From the NCBI GenBank assembly GCA_021846065.1, contig JAJZCP010000116.1:1-5648 (forward strand): a DNA stretch of 5,648 nucleotides, given 5' to 3'. Shown piece by piece: positions 1-5,648 of the stretch. Position 1 is the stretch's first letter; every line of letters starts with the position of its first letter. The notes beneath the pieces are model-generated. The model was not told where the DNA came from, searched no databases, and saw nothing but the letters and a program-made list of their open reading frames with translations. This DNA is from Acidobacteriota bacterium. Lineage in GTDB: Bacteria > Acidobacteriota > Terriglobia > Terriglobales > Acidobacteriaceae. Both the position numbers and the translations under genes were made by a program.

Positions 1-2
1 AA

Positions 3-1202
3 AATGAGCGCCAATGGCCGCATAGCAAAAAGGGCCGGCGGGCGCATCTCCCGGTTGTCATCGACACCATTCAGTGCGATCACGCATTGCTGACGCTGTT
101 GAACAGCACACCCGGAAAAAAGCCTATGATTTTCACGATTCATGGGTTAACTCTGAAGCGCGCGGGCTCGCATCGGCCCATGCTGTTCCATGCGCTGCTG
201 ATCAATCCGAGACCAGTGGGAGACATCGAGACCAGCGGGCATTTCGGCCCCTGGGATGTCGATCATCCAAACGAGACGCCACTAGGCGGCAAGTATTCCT
301 TCCAGAACGCTGACCTGAGCACCACGAAGGGCATCTCTGGAACGCTGTCGTCTGCGGGGCGCTTCTCGGGCCAACTGGATTCTCTGACCGTCGATGGACA
401 CACAGACACTCCAGACTTCAGCGTGGACGTGAGCGGCCAAAAGGTGGCCCTGCATACGGACTTCCACGCCATTGTGAACGGTACCAATGGCAACACCTAC
501 TTACAGCCGGTCAGGGCGCGGTTTTTGCAGACGCGCCTGACGGCCACTGGATACGTGGTGCGCGGCGCCAAAGGAAATGGGCATCACATCGATCTCAACA
601 TTGTGTTGAACCATGGGCGAATCCAGGATCTTTTGCGTCTGGGCACGGCGACACAGCCGCCGGTGATGGACGGACCAATGCGGCTGACGACCCGGTTTGA
701 CCTGCCCTCAGGATCGCGATCCGTCAGCCATCGCCTGTCCCTGCAGGGCAACTTCGCAGTCGATCGGGCATCCTTCACAAATCCAAAGTGGGAGCGCAGC
801 GTGGAAGAGCTGAGCCTGCGCAGCCAGGGGAACGTGCGCGGGGCCCGGGCTCTGGCTCAGGGGGCGACGCCGCCAGGCATCGCTCCAAAATCCGTGCCGG
901 TAAGCGTCCATGGCACCTTTTCCCTCGCGAATCAGGCGCTGACATTTTCAAAGCTGGACTGTGCGGTACCCGGCGCGGAAGTACGATTGACGGGAACCTA
1001 CACGCTGAACGGGAAGAGTCTTGATATGACAGGCAAGGCGCGCATGCAAGCTCATCTGTCGAATATTGTTGGCGGCTGGAGGGGAAGATTCCTGCGGCCT
1101 GCCGATCCTTTTTTCGCGCGGCATGGAGCAGGCACGGAAGTTCCCATTAAAATCAGCGGAACGAAATCCAGTCCGCACATCGGATTGAACTTCCGCCGTT
1201 AA
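3..1202 (+). CDS. AsmA-like envelope protein, C-terminal part (5' end outside window)
   Basis: The reading frame is open from the left edge (first full codon at base 3) to the TAA at 1200-1202, giving 399 residues with no stop, so the true start lies outside the window. The TTG at 87 is internal: the codons before it (VVIDTIQCDHALLTLL) read as the same protein family. Visible features, numbered from the first codon, are KKPMIFTIHGLTL near 39-51, NPRPVGDIETSGHFGPW near 68-84, TDTPDF near 134-139, DGTNG-like NGTNGNTYLQPVRAR near 159-173, and a C-terminal beta-rich region from about 298 ending in GAGTEVPIKISGTKSSPHIGL. These fit AsmA-like proteins, which are inner-membrane-anchored periplasmic beta-rich proteins of the bridge-like lipid transfer type. 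The anchoring N-terminal helix would be upstream. A role in envelope lipid homeostasis is inferred from the family, and the exact substrate is unknown. The gene abuts the acetyltransferase gene with no spacer. Confidence 0.82.
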   Translation, partial: NERQWPHSKKGRRAHLPVVIDTIQCDHALLTLLNSTPGKKPMIFTIHGLTLKRAGSHRPMLFHALLINPRPVGDIETSGHFGPWDVDHPNETPLGGKYSFQNADLSTTKGISGTLSSAGRFSGQLDSLTVDGHTDTPDFSVDVSGQKVALHTDFHAIVNGTNGNTYLQPVRARFLQTRLTATGYVVRGAKGNGHHIDLNIVLNHGRIQDLLRLGTATQPPVMDGPMRLTTRFDLPSGSRSVSHRLSLQGNFAVDRASFTNPKWERSVEELSLRSQGNVRGARALAQGATPPGIAPKSVPVSVHGTFSLANQALTFSKLDCAVPGAEVRLTGTYTLNGKSLDMTGKARMQAHLSNIVGGWRGRFLRPADPFFARHGAGTEVPIKISGTKSSPHIGLNFRR

Positions 1203-1733
1203 ATGTCCAATCTTTACTTTCTAAAGACGCCGCGCCTTGCGTTCCGTTGCTGGACGGCAGCCGATCATCCGCTTGCACTTTCGCTATGGCAGGACGCGGA
1301 AGTGATGCGTTACATGGGCGGCCCCATGACCGATGCGGAAGTCAACGCCCGTCTCTCGAGGGAAATCGCAACGCAGGAGCGGCTCGGGTTTCAATACTGG
1401 CCCATGTTTTTGCGGCAGACCGGCGCCTTTGCGGGTTGCTGTGGACTGAAGCCTTTTCACGACGAGGCCAGCGTCCTGGAGATGGGTATCCATGTGGCGC
1501 GGCCATTCTGGGGTACACGGCTGGGAGAAGAAGCCACGCGCGCCGTCATCGGCTACGCCTTCTCAAATGTGCACCCGCGCGCGCTGACTGCGGCTCACCA
1601 CCCTGAAAATGCCAACTCGAAGGCACTTCTGCTCCGGCTGGGCTTCGTCTATACCCACGATGAGATCTGGAGCCGCACCGGGCAGTGGCACCCGTTCTAT
1701 CGGCTGGAACCGCCCACACACATGCCAGCCTGA
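1203..1733 (+). CDS. GNAT family N-acetyltransferase (RimJ/RimL type)
   Basis: This 176-residue protein has the length and layout of the Acetyltransf_3 branch of the GNAT superfamily, which transfers an acetyl group from acetyl-CoA to a protein N-terminus or a small amine. It opens with LKTPRLAFRCW (residues 7-17), the usual start of this branch. The acetyl-CoA-binding motif A is WGTRLGEEATRAVIGYAF (103-120), matching the family pattern W-G-x-G/R-x-A/G-x-E-A. The last core strand and helix are HHPENANSKALLLRLGFVY (132-150), matching the H-x-x-N-x-x-S-x-x-x-L-x-K/R-x-G-F pattern. A Cys-Cys-Gly stretch at 79-81 sits on a core strand. The ATG directly follows the TAA of the AsmA-like gene (TAAATG) and no Shine-Dalgarno site is visible, so translation is probably coupled to the upstream gene. 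The substrate cannot be told from the sequence. The next gene is convergent. Confidence 0.9.
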   Translation: MSNLYFLKTPRLAFRCWTAADHPLALSLWQDAEVMRYMGGPMTDAEVNARLSREIATQERLGFQYWPMFLRQTGAFAGCCGLKPFHDEASVLEMGIHVARPFWGTRLGEEATRAVIGYAFSNVHPRALTAAHHPENANSKALLLRLGFVYTHDEIWSRTGQWHPFYRLEPPTHMPA

Positions 1734-1751
1734 AGATCGAACGGCAGCGCC

Positions 1752-2396
1752 TCAGGAAAGAACCATGGCCGCCAGCACATCCGCTGGCTCGGGACGCACA
1801 CGAAAGTCGGCATGTGCTTCCGCGAAGAGGATGGTTCCGTCGGAAGCAATCGCGAAGGTCGCCGGCAGTGGCAGCCGCCAGGATGGATCGCCATTGATAA
1901 AAGGCACGTTCACGAGCATGCGCCGGTAGTGGCGCTGCTGATATTCAGGCACCGGATACACCAGACCAAATCGCTCCGCAACGATAAGTCCGGGATCACT
2001 CAGCACCGGAAAAGGCATCGGATGCTGCTGCGCCAGCAGGTCAGCCTGATGCTCAGTCTGCGGCGAGATTGCGACCAGCATTATGCCGCGGGAGCGGAGG
2101 TCCGGGTAGAGCTCGCGCCAGGCGTCCAGTTCCGTCATGCAGTAAGGGCACCAGCGCCCGCGGAAGAAGTTGAGAATGAGCGGGCCGAGCGCGAGCAGAT
2201 CGGCGGAGCGCACCATTCGGCCGCCCGCCTCCCGCAGCGCAAACTCGGGCGCCTGCGAGCCCGGCTTCAAAATGCGCTGTTCGACGCCGTCTGCGAACAA
2301 TGCTGCAATGGCGCGCTCCCCGGGCTCCAGCCGCTCCGGCTGCACCAGGGAGCGAGTCCGCTCTGTGATTGCGTCCAGCGTCTCCTGCAGGGACAC
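1752..2396 (-). CDS. Peroxiredoxin-like (AhpC/TSA, thioredoxin-fold) protein with CPYC site
   Basis: This 214-residue protein belongs to the AhpC/TSA and thioredoxin-fold group. The helical N-terminus (1-45) is followed by KPGSQAPEFAL (44-54), the usual opening of the peroxiredoxin fold. The strand and active site are LILNFFRGRWCPYCMTEL (73-90), with Cys83 and Cys86. After these come LVAISPQT (107-114), FPVLSDPG (129-136) and a likely cis-proline at Pro178 before ATF. The CxxC arrangement fits the peroxiredoxin-like 2 group better than classical AhpC, where the peroxidatic cysteine sits in PxxxTxxC. It probably reduces peroxides or acts as a thiol oxidoreductase, with Cys83 as the attacking residue. 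No signal peptide is seen, so it is likely cytoplasmic. The start is GTG, 4 bases after the ffh stop, with only a weak GGA upstream (2407-2409 on the complement). It is probably co-transcribed with ffh. Confidence 0.88.
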   Translation of the reverse strand: MSLQETLDAITERTRSLVQPERLEPGERAIAALFADGVEQRILKPGSQAPEFALREAGGRMVRSADLLALGPLILNFFRGRWCPYCMTELDAWRELYPDLRSRGIMLVAISPQTEHQADLLAQQHPMPFPVLSDPGLIVAERFGLVYPVPEYQQRHYRRMLVNVPFINGDPSWRLPLPATFAIASDGTILFAEAHADFRVRPEPADVLAAMVLS

Positions 2397-2400
2397 GGCG

Positions 2401-3777
2401 CTATCGTCCGGCGCGCAGGTTCGCCAGGGAGCCCATCAGGCGGCGCTGCACCGCTCCGCCCTTGCCCATGGACTTGAACATTTTGCGCATCTGCGCATAT
2501 TGCCGCAGGAGCTGATTGACCTCCTGCACGCTGGTGCCGGACCCGCGCGCGATACGTTTGCGGCGGCTGCCGGAGATGATCTCATGATTGCGCCGCTCTT
2601 CCTGCGTCATGGAGTTGATGATCGCCTCCACCCGCGAGAACTGCTTTTCGTCCACATTACCGGCAGCCTGTTGCATCCCTTGAAAGGGGCCAACCGACGG
2701 CAGCATCTTCATAATGCTTTGCAACGATCCCATCTTCTTGATCTGTCGCAGCTGCTCGCGAAAATCTTCGAGCGAAAAACCATCCCCGGCTAACGCCTTG
2801 CGCGCGAACTCCTCGGACTTCTTCCGATCCAGCGTCTCTTCCGCCCGCTCGATCAGCGTCATAATGTCGCCCATGCCGAGGATGCGGCTCACAATGCGGT
2901 CGGGATGGAACGGCTCAAACGCCTCCGGCTTTTCACCCGTTCCGATGAATTTGATGGGCTGCCCTGTGACGTGCCGGATGGAAAGCGCAGCACCACCGCG
3001 GGCGTCGCCGTCCATCTTGGTCAGCACGGAGCCGGTGAGCGCCAGCTTGTCGTGAAATTCCTTCGCGGAACGCACGGCATCCTGGCCCGTCATAGCGTCG
3101 GCGACAAAGAGGATCTCCTGTGGATTAAGCAGCGACTTCAGGCGCTGCATTTCCCCCATCAGGCCGTCGTCGATGTGCAGGCGGCCGGCTGTATCGACAA
3201 TCATCACGTCACAGCCTGAAATAACGGCCTCGCGCCGCGCCTCCTTGGCCAGCCGCTCGACCAGCGGTGTCCCCGGCTCTTCGCCTTTCAGGTCGCCCTC
3301 ATAGATTTTTGCGCCGATGGTTTTGGCGACGATCTGCAACTGCTCGCGGGCAGCGGGGCGATAGACGTCCACAGATACCAGCAGCGGACGGTGGCCACCC
3401 TTCTTCAGCCATGCCGCCAGCTTGCCGGATGTCGTCGTTTTGCCGGAACCCTGCAGACCGGCCATCAGAATGACCGTCGGTGGCTGCGAGGCGAAGCGGA
3501 AGCGCGCCGTATCGGTGCCCAGTAAGGCCACCAGTTCGTCGCGGACGATTTTTATAACCTGCTCGCTGGGCGAGAGAGCGGTCAGAACTTCCTGGCCGAT
3601 TGCCTTCTCGCGAATGTGCTCGATGAGCTCCTTAACGACATTCAGGTTGACGTCCGCTTCAAGGAGAGCAACCCGGATTTCGCGCAGAGCTTCGCCAATG
3701 TTCTCCTCGGAGATTGTTCCCTGGCCGCGAAGATTCTTAAATGCACGCTGAAGCTTTTCAGAGAGGTTTTCGAACAT
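2401..3777 (-). CDS. ffh: Signal recognition particle protein Ffh (SRP54 GTPase)
   Basis: Ffh binds 4.5S/SRP RNA and the signal sequences of nascent membrane proteins, and docks with FtsY to deliver ribosomes to the translocon. The protein is 458 residues, normal for bacterial Ffh. It has an N domain (about 1-85, MFENLSEKLQRAFKNLRG onward), a G domain with P-loop GLQGSGKT (107-114), DVYRPAA (137-143), DTAGR (195-199), TKMDGDARGG (253-262) and GTGEK (279-283), and a methionine-rich M domain (about 320-440) with the RNA-binding SRRKRIARGSGTS (404-416). I chose the ATG at 3777 because GGAG lies 7 bases upstream and the protein then begins with the family's MFENLSEKL. A TTG start at 3798 would add seven unlike residues and lacks such a site. 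The neighbour downstream is a peroxiredoxin-like gene; rpsP, a frequent companion of ffh, is not here. Confidence 0.97.
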   Translation of the reverse strand: MFENLSEKLQRAFKNLRGQGTISEENIGEALREIRVALLEADVNLNVVKELIEHIREKAIGQEVLTALSPSEQVIKIVRDELVALLGTDTARFRFASQPPTVILMAGLQGSGKTTTSGKLAAWLKKGGHRPLLVSVDVYRPAAREQLQIVAKTIGAKIYEGDLKGEEPGTPLVERLAKEARREAVISGCDVMIVDTAGRLHIDDGLMGEMQRLKSLLNPQEILFVADAMTGQDAVRSAKEFHDKLALTGSVLTKMDGDARGGAALSIRHVTGQPIKFIGTGEKPEAFEPFHPDRIVSRILGMGDIMTLIERAEETLDRKKSEEFARKALAGDGFSLEDFREQLRQIKKMGSLQSIMKMLPSVGPFQGMQQAAGNVDEKQFSRVEAIINSMTQEERRNHEIISGSRRKRIARGSGTSVQEVNQLLRQYAQMRKMFKSMGKGGAVQRRLMGSLANLRAGR

Positions 3778-3784
3778 AAGGAAA

Positions 3785-3788
3785 CTCC
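3785..3788 (-). promoter_or_regulatory. Ribosome binding site of ffh
   Basis: On the complement strand GGAG stands 7 bases before the ATG at 3777-3775. It decides the ffh start in favour of this ATG over the in-frame TTG at 3798. Confidence 0.75.
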
Positions 3789-3835
3789 AGTTTATCAAGG
3801 GATCGAGCGCGACCGATGCACCCTTTGCCGCCCGG

Positions 3836-3864
3836 TTTACGCGGTAATCGCGGAACCATACAAT
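3836..3864 (+). promoter_or_regulatory. Predicted sigma-70-type promoter of guaB
   Basis: TTTACG (3836-3841, four of six matches to TTGACA) and TACAAT (3859-3864, five of six matches to TATAAT) are separated by 17 bases, the optimal spacing. The expected start of transcription is around 3870-3872. It lies in the 136-base divergent region between ffh and guaB, so it is in the right place. This is prediction from pattern only. Confidence 0.5.
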
Positions 3865-3869
3865 AGATT

Positions 3870-3917
3870 ATGGCTATTCTTCCGATGCCCACGCATCCCG
3901 CCGGATCCGGCCTATGA
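3870..3917 (+). CDS. Possible 15-codon leader peptide overlapping guaB
   Basis: An ATG at 3870 opens a short frame encoding [15 protein letters not shown] and ends at TGA 3915-3917. Its stop overlaps the guaB ATG (3914-3916) as ATGA. No Shine-Dalgarno site precedes it, but the predicted -10 box TACAAT ends 5 bases before its ATG, the spacing seen in leaderless transcripts, so the ATG could be at or very near the 5' end of the mRNA. A leader peptide that couples ribosomes to guaB is the inferred role. The peptide matches nothing I recognise, and a 15-codon frame can occur by chance. An in-frame ATG at 3885 would give a shorter 10-codon version. Confidence 0.33.
   Translation: MAILPMPTHPAGSGL
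3900..3911. repeat. Perfect 12-base palindrome just before guaB
   Basis: GCCGGATCCGGC reads the same on both strands and ends 2 bases before the guaB ATG, where a Shine-Dalgarno site would normally lie. In RNA it could form a 4-base-pair GC stem with a GAUC loop, or on DNA it could serve as a protein site. Chance occurrence in GC-rich DNA is also possible. Confidence 0.6.
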
Positions 3918-5428
3918 TCGAGATTCCGGTTCCTGAAGCCCTCACATTCGATGATGTCCTGTTGGTGCCCGCCTACAGCGACGTTGTTCCCGGCCAGGTA
4001 AGCACCCAGACCCATGCGACCCGCAACATCACGCTGAATACGCCTCTGCTAAGCGCCGCCATGGACACCGTCACCGAGTCTCGCCTCGCCATTGCGATGG
4101 CGCAACAGGGCGGGATGGGCGTGATTCACCGCAATCTGTCGATTGAGCAGCAGGCAGCGGAGGTTGACAAGGTCAAGCGCTCGGAGAGCGGGATGATCGT
4201 GGATCCGGTGACGATTGCGCCGGAACAGCCGATCTCAGAAGCATTGGATGTGATGCGGCGCTACAAGATCTCCGGCGTTCCCGTCACAAAAAATAAAAAG
4301 CTGGTCGGCATTCTGACCAACCGCGATCTGCGGTTCGAAACGCGCACGGACATTCCCGTCGGCGAGGTGATGACCCGAGAGAATCTGATCACCGTAGCGG
4401 TCGGCACCACGCTGCAGGAAGCGGAGCAGATTCTGCACCGGCATCGCGTGGAGAAGCTTCTGGTGGTCAACGATCAGTACGAACTCAAGGGCCTGATCAC
4501 TGTCAAAGACATCCAGAAAAAGCTGAAATATCCCAATGCCGCCAAGGACTCACAAGGCCGTCTTCGTGTCGCCGCGGCCATCGGCGCGACCGGTGATTTC
4601 CTTGAGCGCGCGGCTGAGATGGTCCGCAATCGGGTGGATGCGCTGGCGATCGACTCCGCGCACGGCCACTCGTCACGCGTGCTTGAAGCGGTGCAGCTCA
4701 TTAAGCAGAAGTTTCCCGACATTGACCTGATGGCCGGAAACGTCGCCACCTATGAGGGTGCGCTGGCGCTGATCGACGCAGGTGCCGATGCGATCAAAGT
4801 CGGAATCGGCCCCGGTTCTATCTGTACAACGCGCATGGTGACGGGCGCCGGCATGCCCCAGATCACCGCGATTTCAGAAGCGTTCCGAGCGGCCGGAAAA
4901 CGCGGCGTGCCGATCATCGCCGACGGCGGTGTGAAGTATTCCGGTGATGTCACCAAGGCCATTGCAGCCGGGGCCAGCTCCGTGATGATTGGCTCACTGT
5001 TTGCCGGCGTCGATGAGAGCCCGGGCGAGACGATCCTTTTCCAGGGCCGTTCCTTCAAGGCGTACCGCGGCATGGGTTCGCTCTCCGCCATGGCGCAGGG
5101 GTCGAGTGAGCGGTACTTTCAGAGCTCGCGCGATATGGCGGAGTCTACGGGCACGCTGACCGCCCGCGAAACCAATGCGCAGAACCGGCTGGGCAAGTTC
5201 GTACCGGAAGGCATCGAAGGCCGCGTTCCCTATCGCGGACCGCTCGAGGCCATGGTGTATCAGCTGGTCGGCGGCCTTCGCTCCGGGATGGGCTATCTCG
5301 GGTGCAGCAGCATTCCTGACCTGCAGCAGAATGCCCGCTTTATCCGCATCTCCAATGCGGGTCTGCGTGAAAGCCACGTGCACGATGTGATCATCACGCG
5401 CGAAGCACCGAATTATCACGTCGAGTAA
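3914..5428 (+). CDS. guaB: Inosine-5'-monophosphate dehydrogenase
   Basis: GuaB oxidises IMP to XMP with NAD+, the committed and usually rate-limiting step of guanine nucleotide synthesis in the cytoplasm; it works as a tetramer or octamer. The 504 residues show the N-terminal barrel part [18 protein letters not shown] (7-24), two CBS domains (about 95-150 and 155-210) that bind regulatory nucleotides, the NAD-binding DSAHGHS (247-253), the catalytic loop [11 protein letters not shown] (297-307) with nucleophile Cys304, the phosphate-binding [10 protein letters not shown] (336-345) and YRGMGS (384-389), the flap Arg400-Tyr401, and [11 protein letters not shown] (430-440). Glu432 stands where mycophenolate-sensitive eukaryotic enzymes have Gln. 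The ATG at 3914 is the only standard start after the in-frame stop at 3845. It has no clear Shine-Dalgarno site, only a weak GGA. The flap region (404-429) is longer than in E. coli. A transporter gene follows 48 bases downstream. Confidence 0.97.
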   Translation: MIEIPVPEALTFDDVLLVPAYSDVVPGQVSTQTHATRNITLNTPLLSAAMDTVTESRLAIAMAQQGGMGVIHRNLSIEQQAAEVDKVKRSESGMIVDPVTIAPEQPISEALDVMRRYKISGVPVTKNKKLVGILTNRDLRFETRTDIPVGEVMTRENLITVAVGTTLQEAEQILHRHRVEKLLVVNDQYELKGLITVKDIQKKLKYPNAAKDSQGRLRVAAAIGATGDFLERAAEMVRNRVDALAIDSAHGHSSRVLEAVQLIKQKFPDIDLMAGNVATYEGALALIDAGADAIKVGIGPGSICTTRMVTGAGMPQITAISEAFRAAGKRGVPIIADGGVKYSGDVTKAIAAGASSVMIGSLFAGVDESPGETILFQGRSFKAYRGMGSLSAMAQGSSERYFQSSRDMAESTGTLTARETNAQNRLGKFVPEGIEGRVPYRGPLEAMVYQLVGGLRSGMGYLGCSSIPDLQQNARFIRISNAGLRESHVHDVIITREAPNYHVE

Positions 5429-5464
5429 CTGCATCGCCGGACGGGATCAACGATCGCGTCCCGC

Positions 5465-5470
5465 AGGAGG
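5465..5470 (+). promoter_or_regulatory. Strong ribosome binding site of the transporter gene
   Basis: AGGAGG is a full match to the anti-Shine-Dalgarno sequence. It stands 6 bases before the TTG at 5477, and only 2 bases before an out-of-frame ATG at 5473. The spacing therefore favours TTG as the start codon. Confidence 0.65.
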
Positions 5471-5476
5471 CCATGT

Positions 5477-5648
5477 TTGCCGCTTCGCTGGCTGACGGGG
5501 GCAACTACCGACCAGAAGCGCGCGCTGCTGACCACCTCCCTCGGATGGATGCTGGACAGCATGGACATGATGCTGTTCTCGCTCGTCCTTACGGATCTTG
5601 AGCGCGATCTGCACATGAGCGAGACCACGGCGGAAGAGACGCTGGATC
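5477..5648 (+). CDS. Major facilitator superfamily transporter, N-terminal part (3' end outside window)
   Basis: The frame stays open from the guaB stop codon to the right edge and encodes 57 residues from the TTG at 5477. They begin LPLRWLTGATTDQKRALLTT, a short cytoplasmic segment with basic residues, followed by SLGWMLDSMDMMLFSLVL (21-38), which is the first membrane helix. The pattern L-G-W-x-L-D-x-x-D/F-x-M-L is typical of the first helix of MFS proton symporters, with the Asp in the helix; some of these carry organic or sialic acids, but the substrate cannot be judged from this piece. TTG is chosen as start because AGGAGG lies 6 bases upstream; the first in-frame ATG (5549) would fall inside the membrane helix. 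The gene follows guaB on the same strand after 48 bases with no convincing terminator, so it may be co-transcribed. Confidence 0.75.
   Translation, partial: MPLRWLTGATTDQKRALLTTSLGWMLDSMDMMLFSLVLTDLERDLHMSETTAEETLD

Noticed and set aside
1812..2477. Long open frame (221 codons) on the plus strand
   Set aside because: It lies opposite the peroxiredoxin-like gene and the end of ffh, which have clear family motifs. Its translation is low-complexity and Arg/His/Gln-rich, as expected of a shadow frame in GC-rich DNA.
2170..2793. Open frame of 207 codons on the plus strand
   Set aside because: It is antisense to ffh and the peroxiredoxin-like gene, and its Ser/Arg/Ala-rich translation has no family features.
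3778..3798. TTG start that would lengthen Ffh by seven residues
   Set aside because: The extra residues MINWSFL are not part of the Ffh N-terminus and would be encoded across the GGAG site that serves the ATG at 3777.
4994..5434. Open frame of 146 codons on the minus strand
   Set aside because: It is antisense to the well-conserved 3' part of guaB and shows no recognisable domain.
5442..5463. Inverted repeat CGGGA / TCCCG between guaB and the transporter gene
   Set aside because: The arms are 5 bases with a 12-base loop and no T-run follows, so it is not a convincing terminator; it leads straight into AGGAGG.
5473..5548. ATG at 5473 as start of a gene after guaB
   Set aside because: It is only 2 bases from AGGAGG and out of frame with the membrane-helix-coding frame. 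Its translation shows no domain.

Overview
The window looks like an ordinary chromosomal segment from a Gram-negative bacterium, most likely an acidobacterium of the Terriglobia type. That placement is an inference. It rests on the moderately high G+C, on the style of the AsmA-like protein at the left edge (the GxFGPW, TDTPDF and LQPVRAR motifs are, as I recall, typical of acidobacterial AsmA-like paralogs), and on the form of GuaB and Ffh. No mobile element, CRISPR array, tRNA or rRNA is visible, and almost all of the sequence is coding.

Layout: (1) 3-1202, plus strand, the C-terminal part of an AsmA-like envelope protein that continues beyond the left edge. (2) 1203-1733, plus strand, a RimJ/RimL-type GNAT acetyltransferase whose ATG directly follows the AsmA stop codon. 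(3) 1752-2396, minus strand, a peroxiredoxin-like thioredoxin-fold protein with a CPYC site, convergent with the acetyltransferase across only 18 bases. (4) 2401-3777, minus strand, ffh, the signal recognition particle GTPase, 4 bases upstream of the peroxiredoxin gene and probably in the same transcript. (5) 3778-3913, a divergent intergenic region with a good promoter for guaB. (6) 3914-5428, plus strand, guaB, IMP dehydrogenase. (7) 5477 to the right edge, plus strand, the first 57 codons of a major facilitator superfamily transporter that appears to start at TTG behind a perfect AGGAGG.

The genes do not form one pathway. Ffh serves co-translational membrane targeting, GuaB commits IMP to guanine nucleotide synthesis, and the AsmA-like protein probably works at the envelope. 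The ffh and guaB units are divergent and share one short control region.

The most interesting point is the start of guaB. It has no convincing Shine-Dalgarno site. A 15-codon reading frame (3870-3917) begins where the predicted guaB transcript should start and ends in an ATGA overlap with the guaB start codon. This suggests a leaderless leader peptide translationally coupled to guaB. A perfect 12-base palindrome lies at the same junction. I found no evidence of a larger undescribed system.
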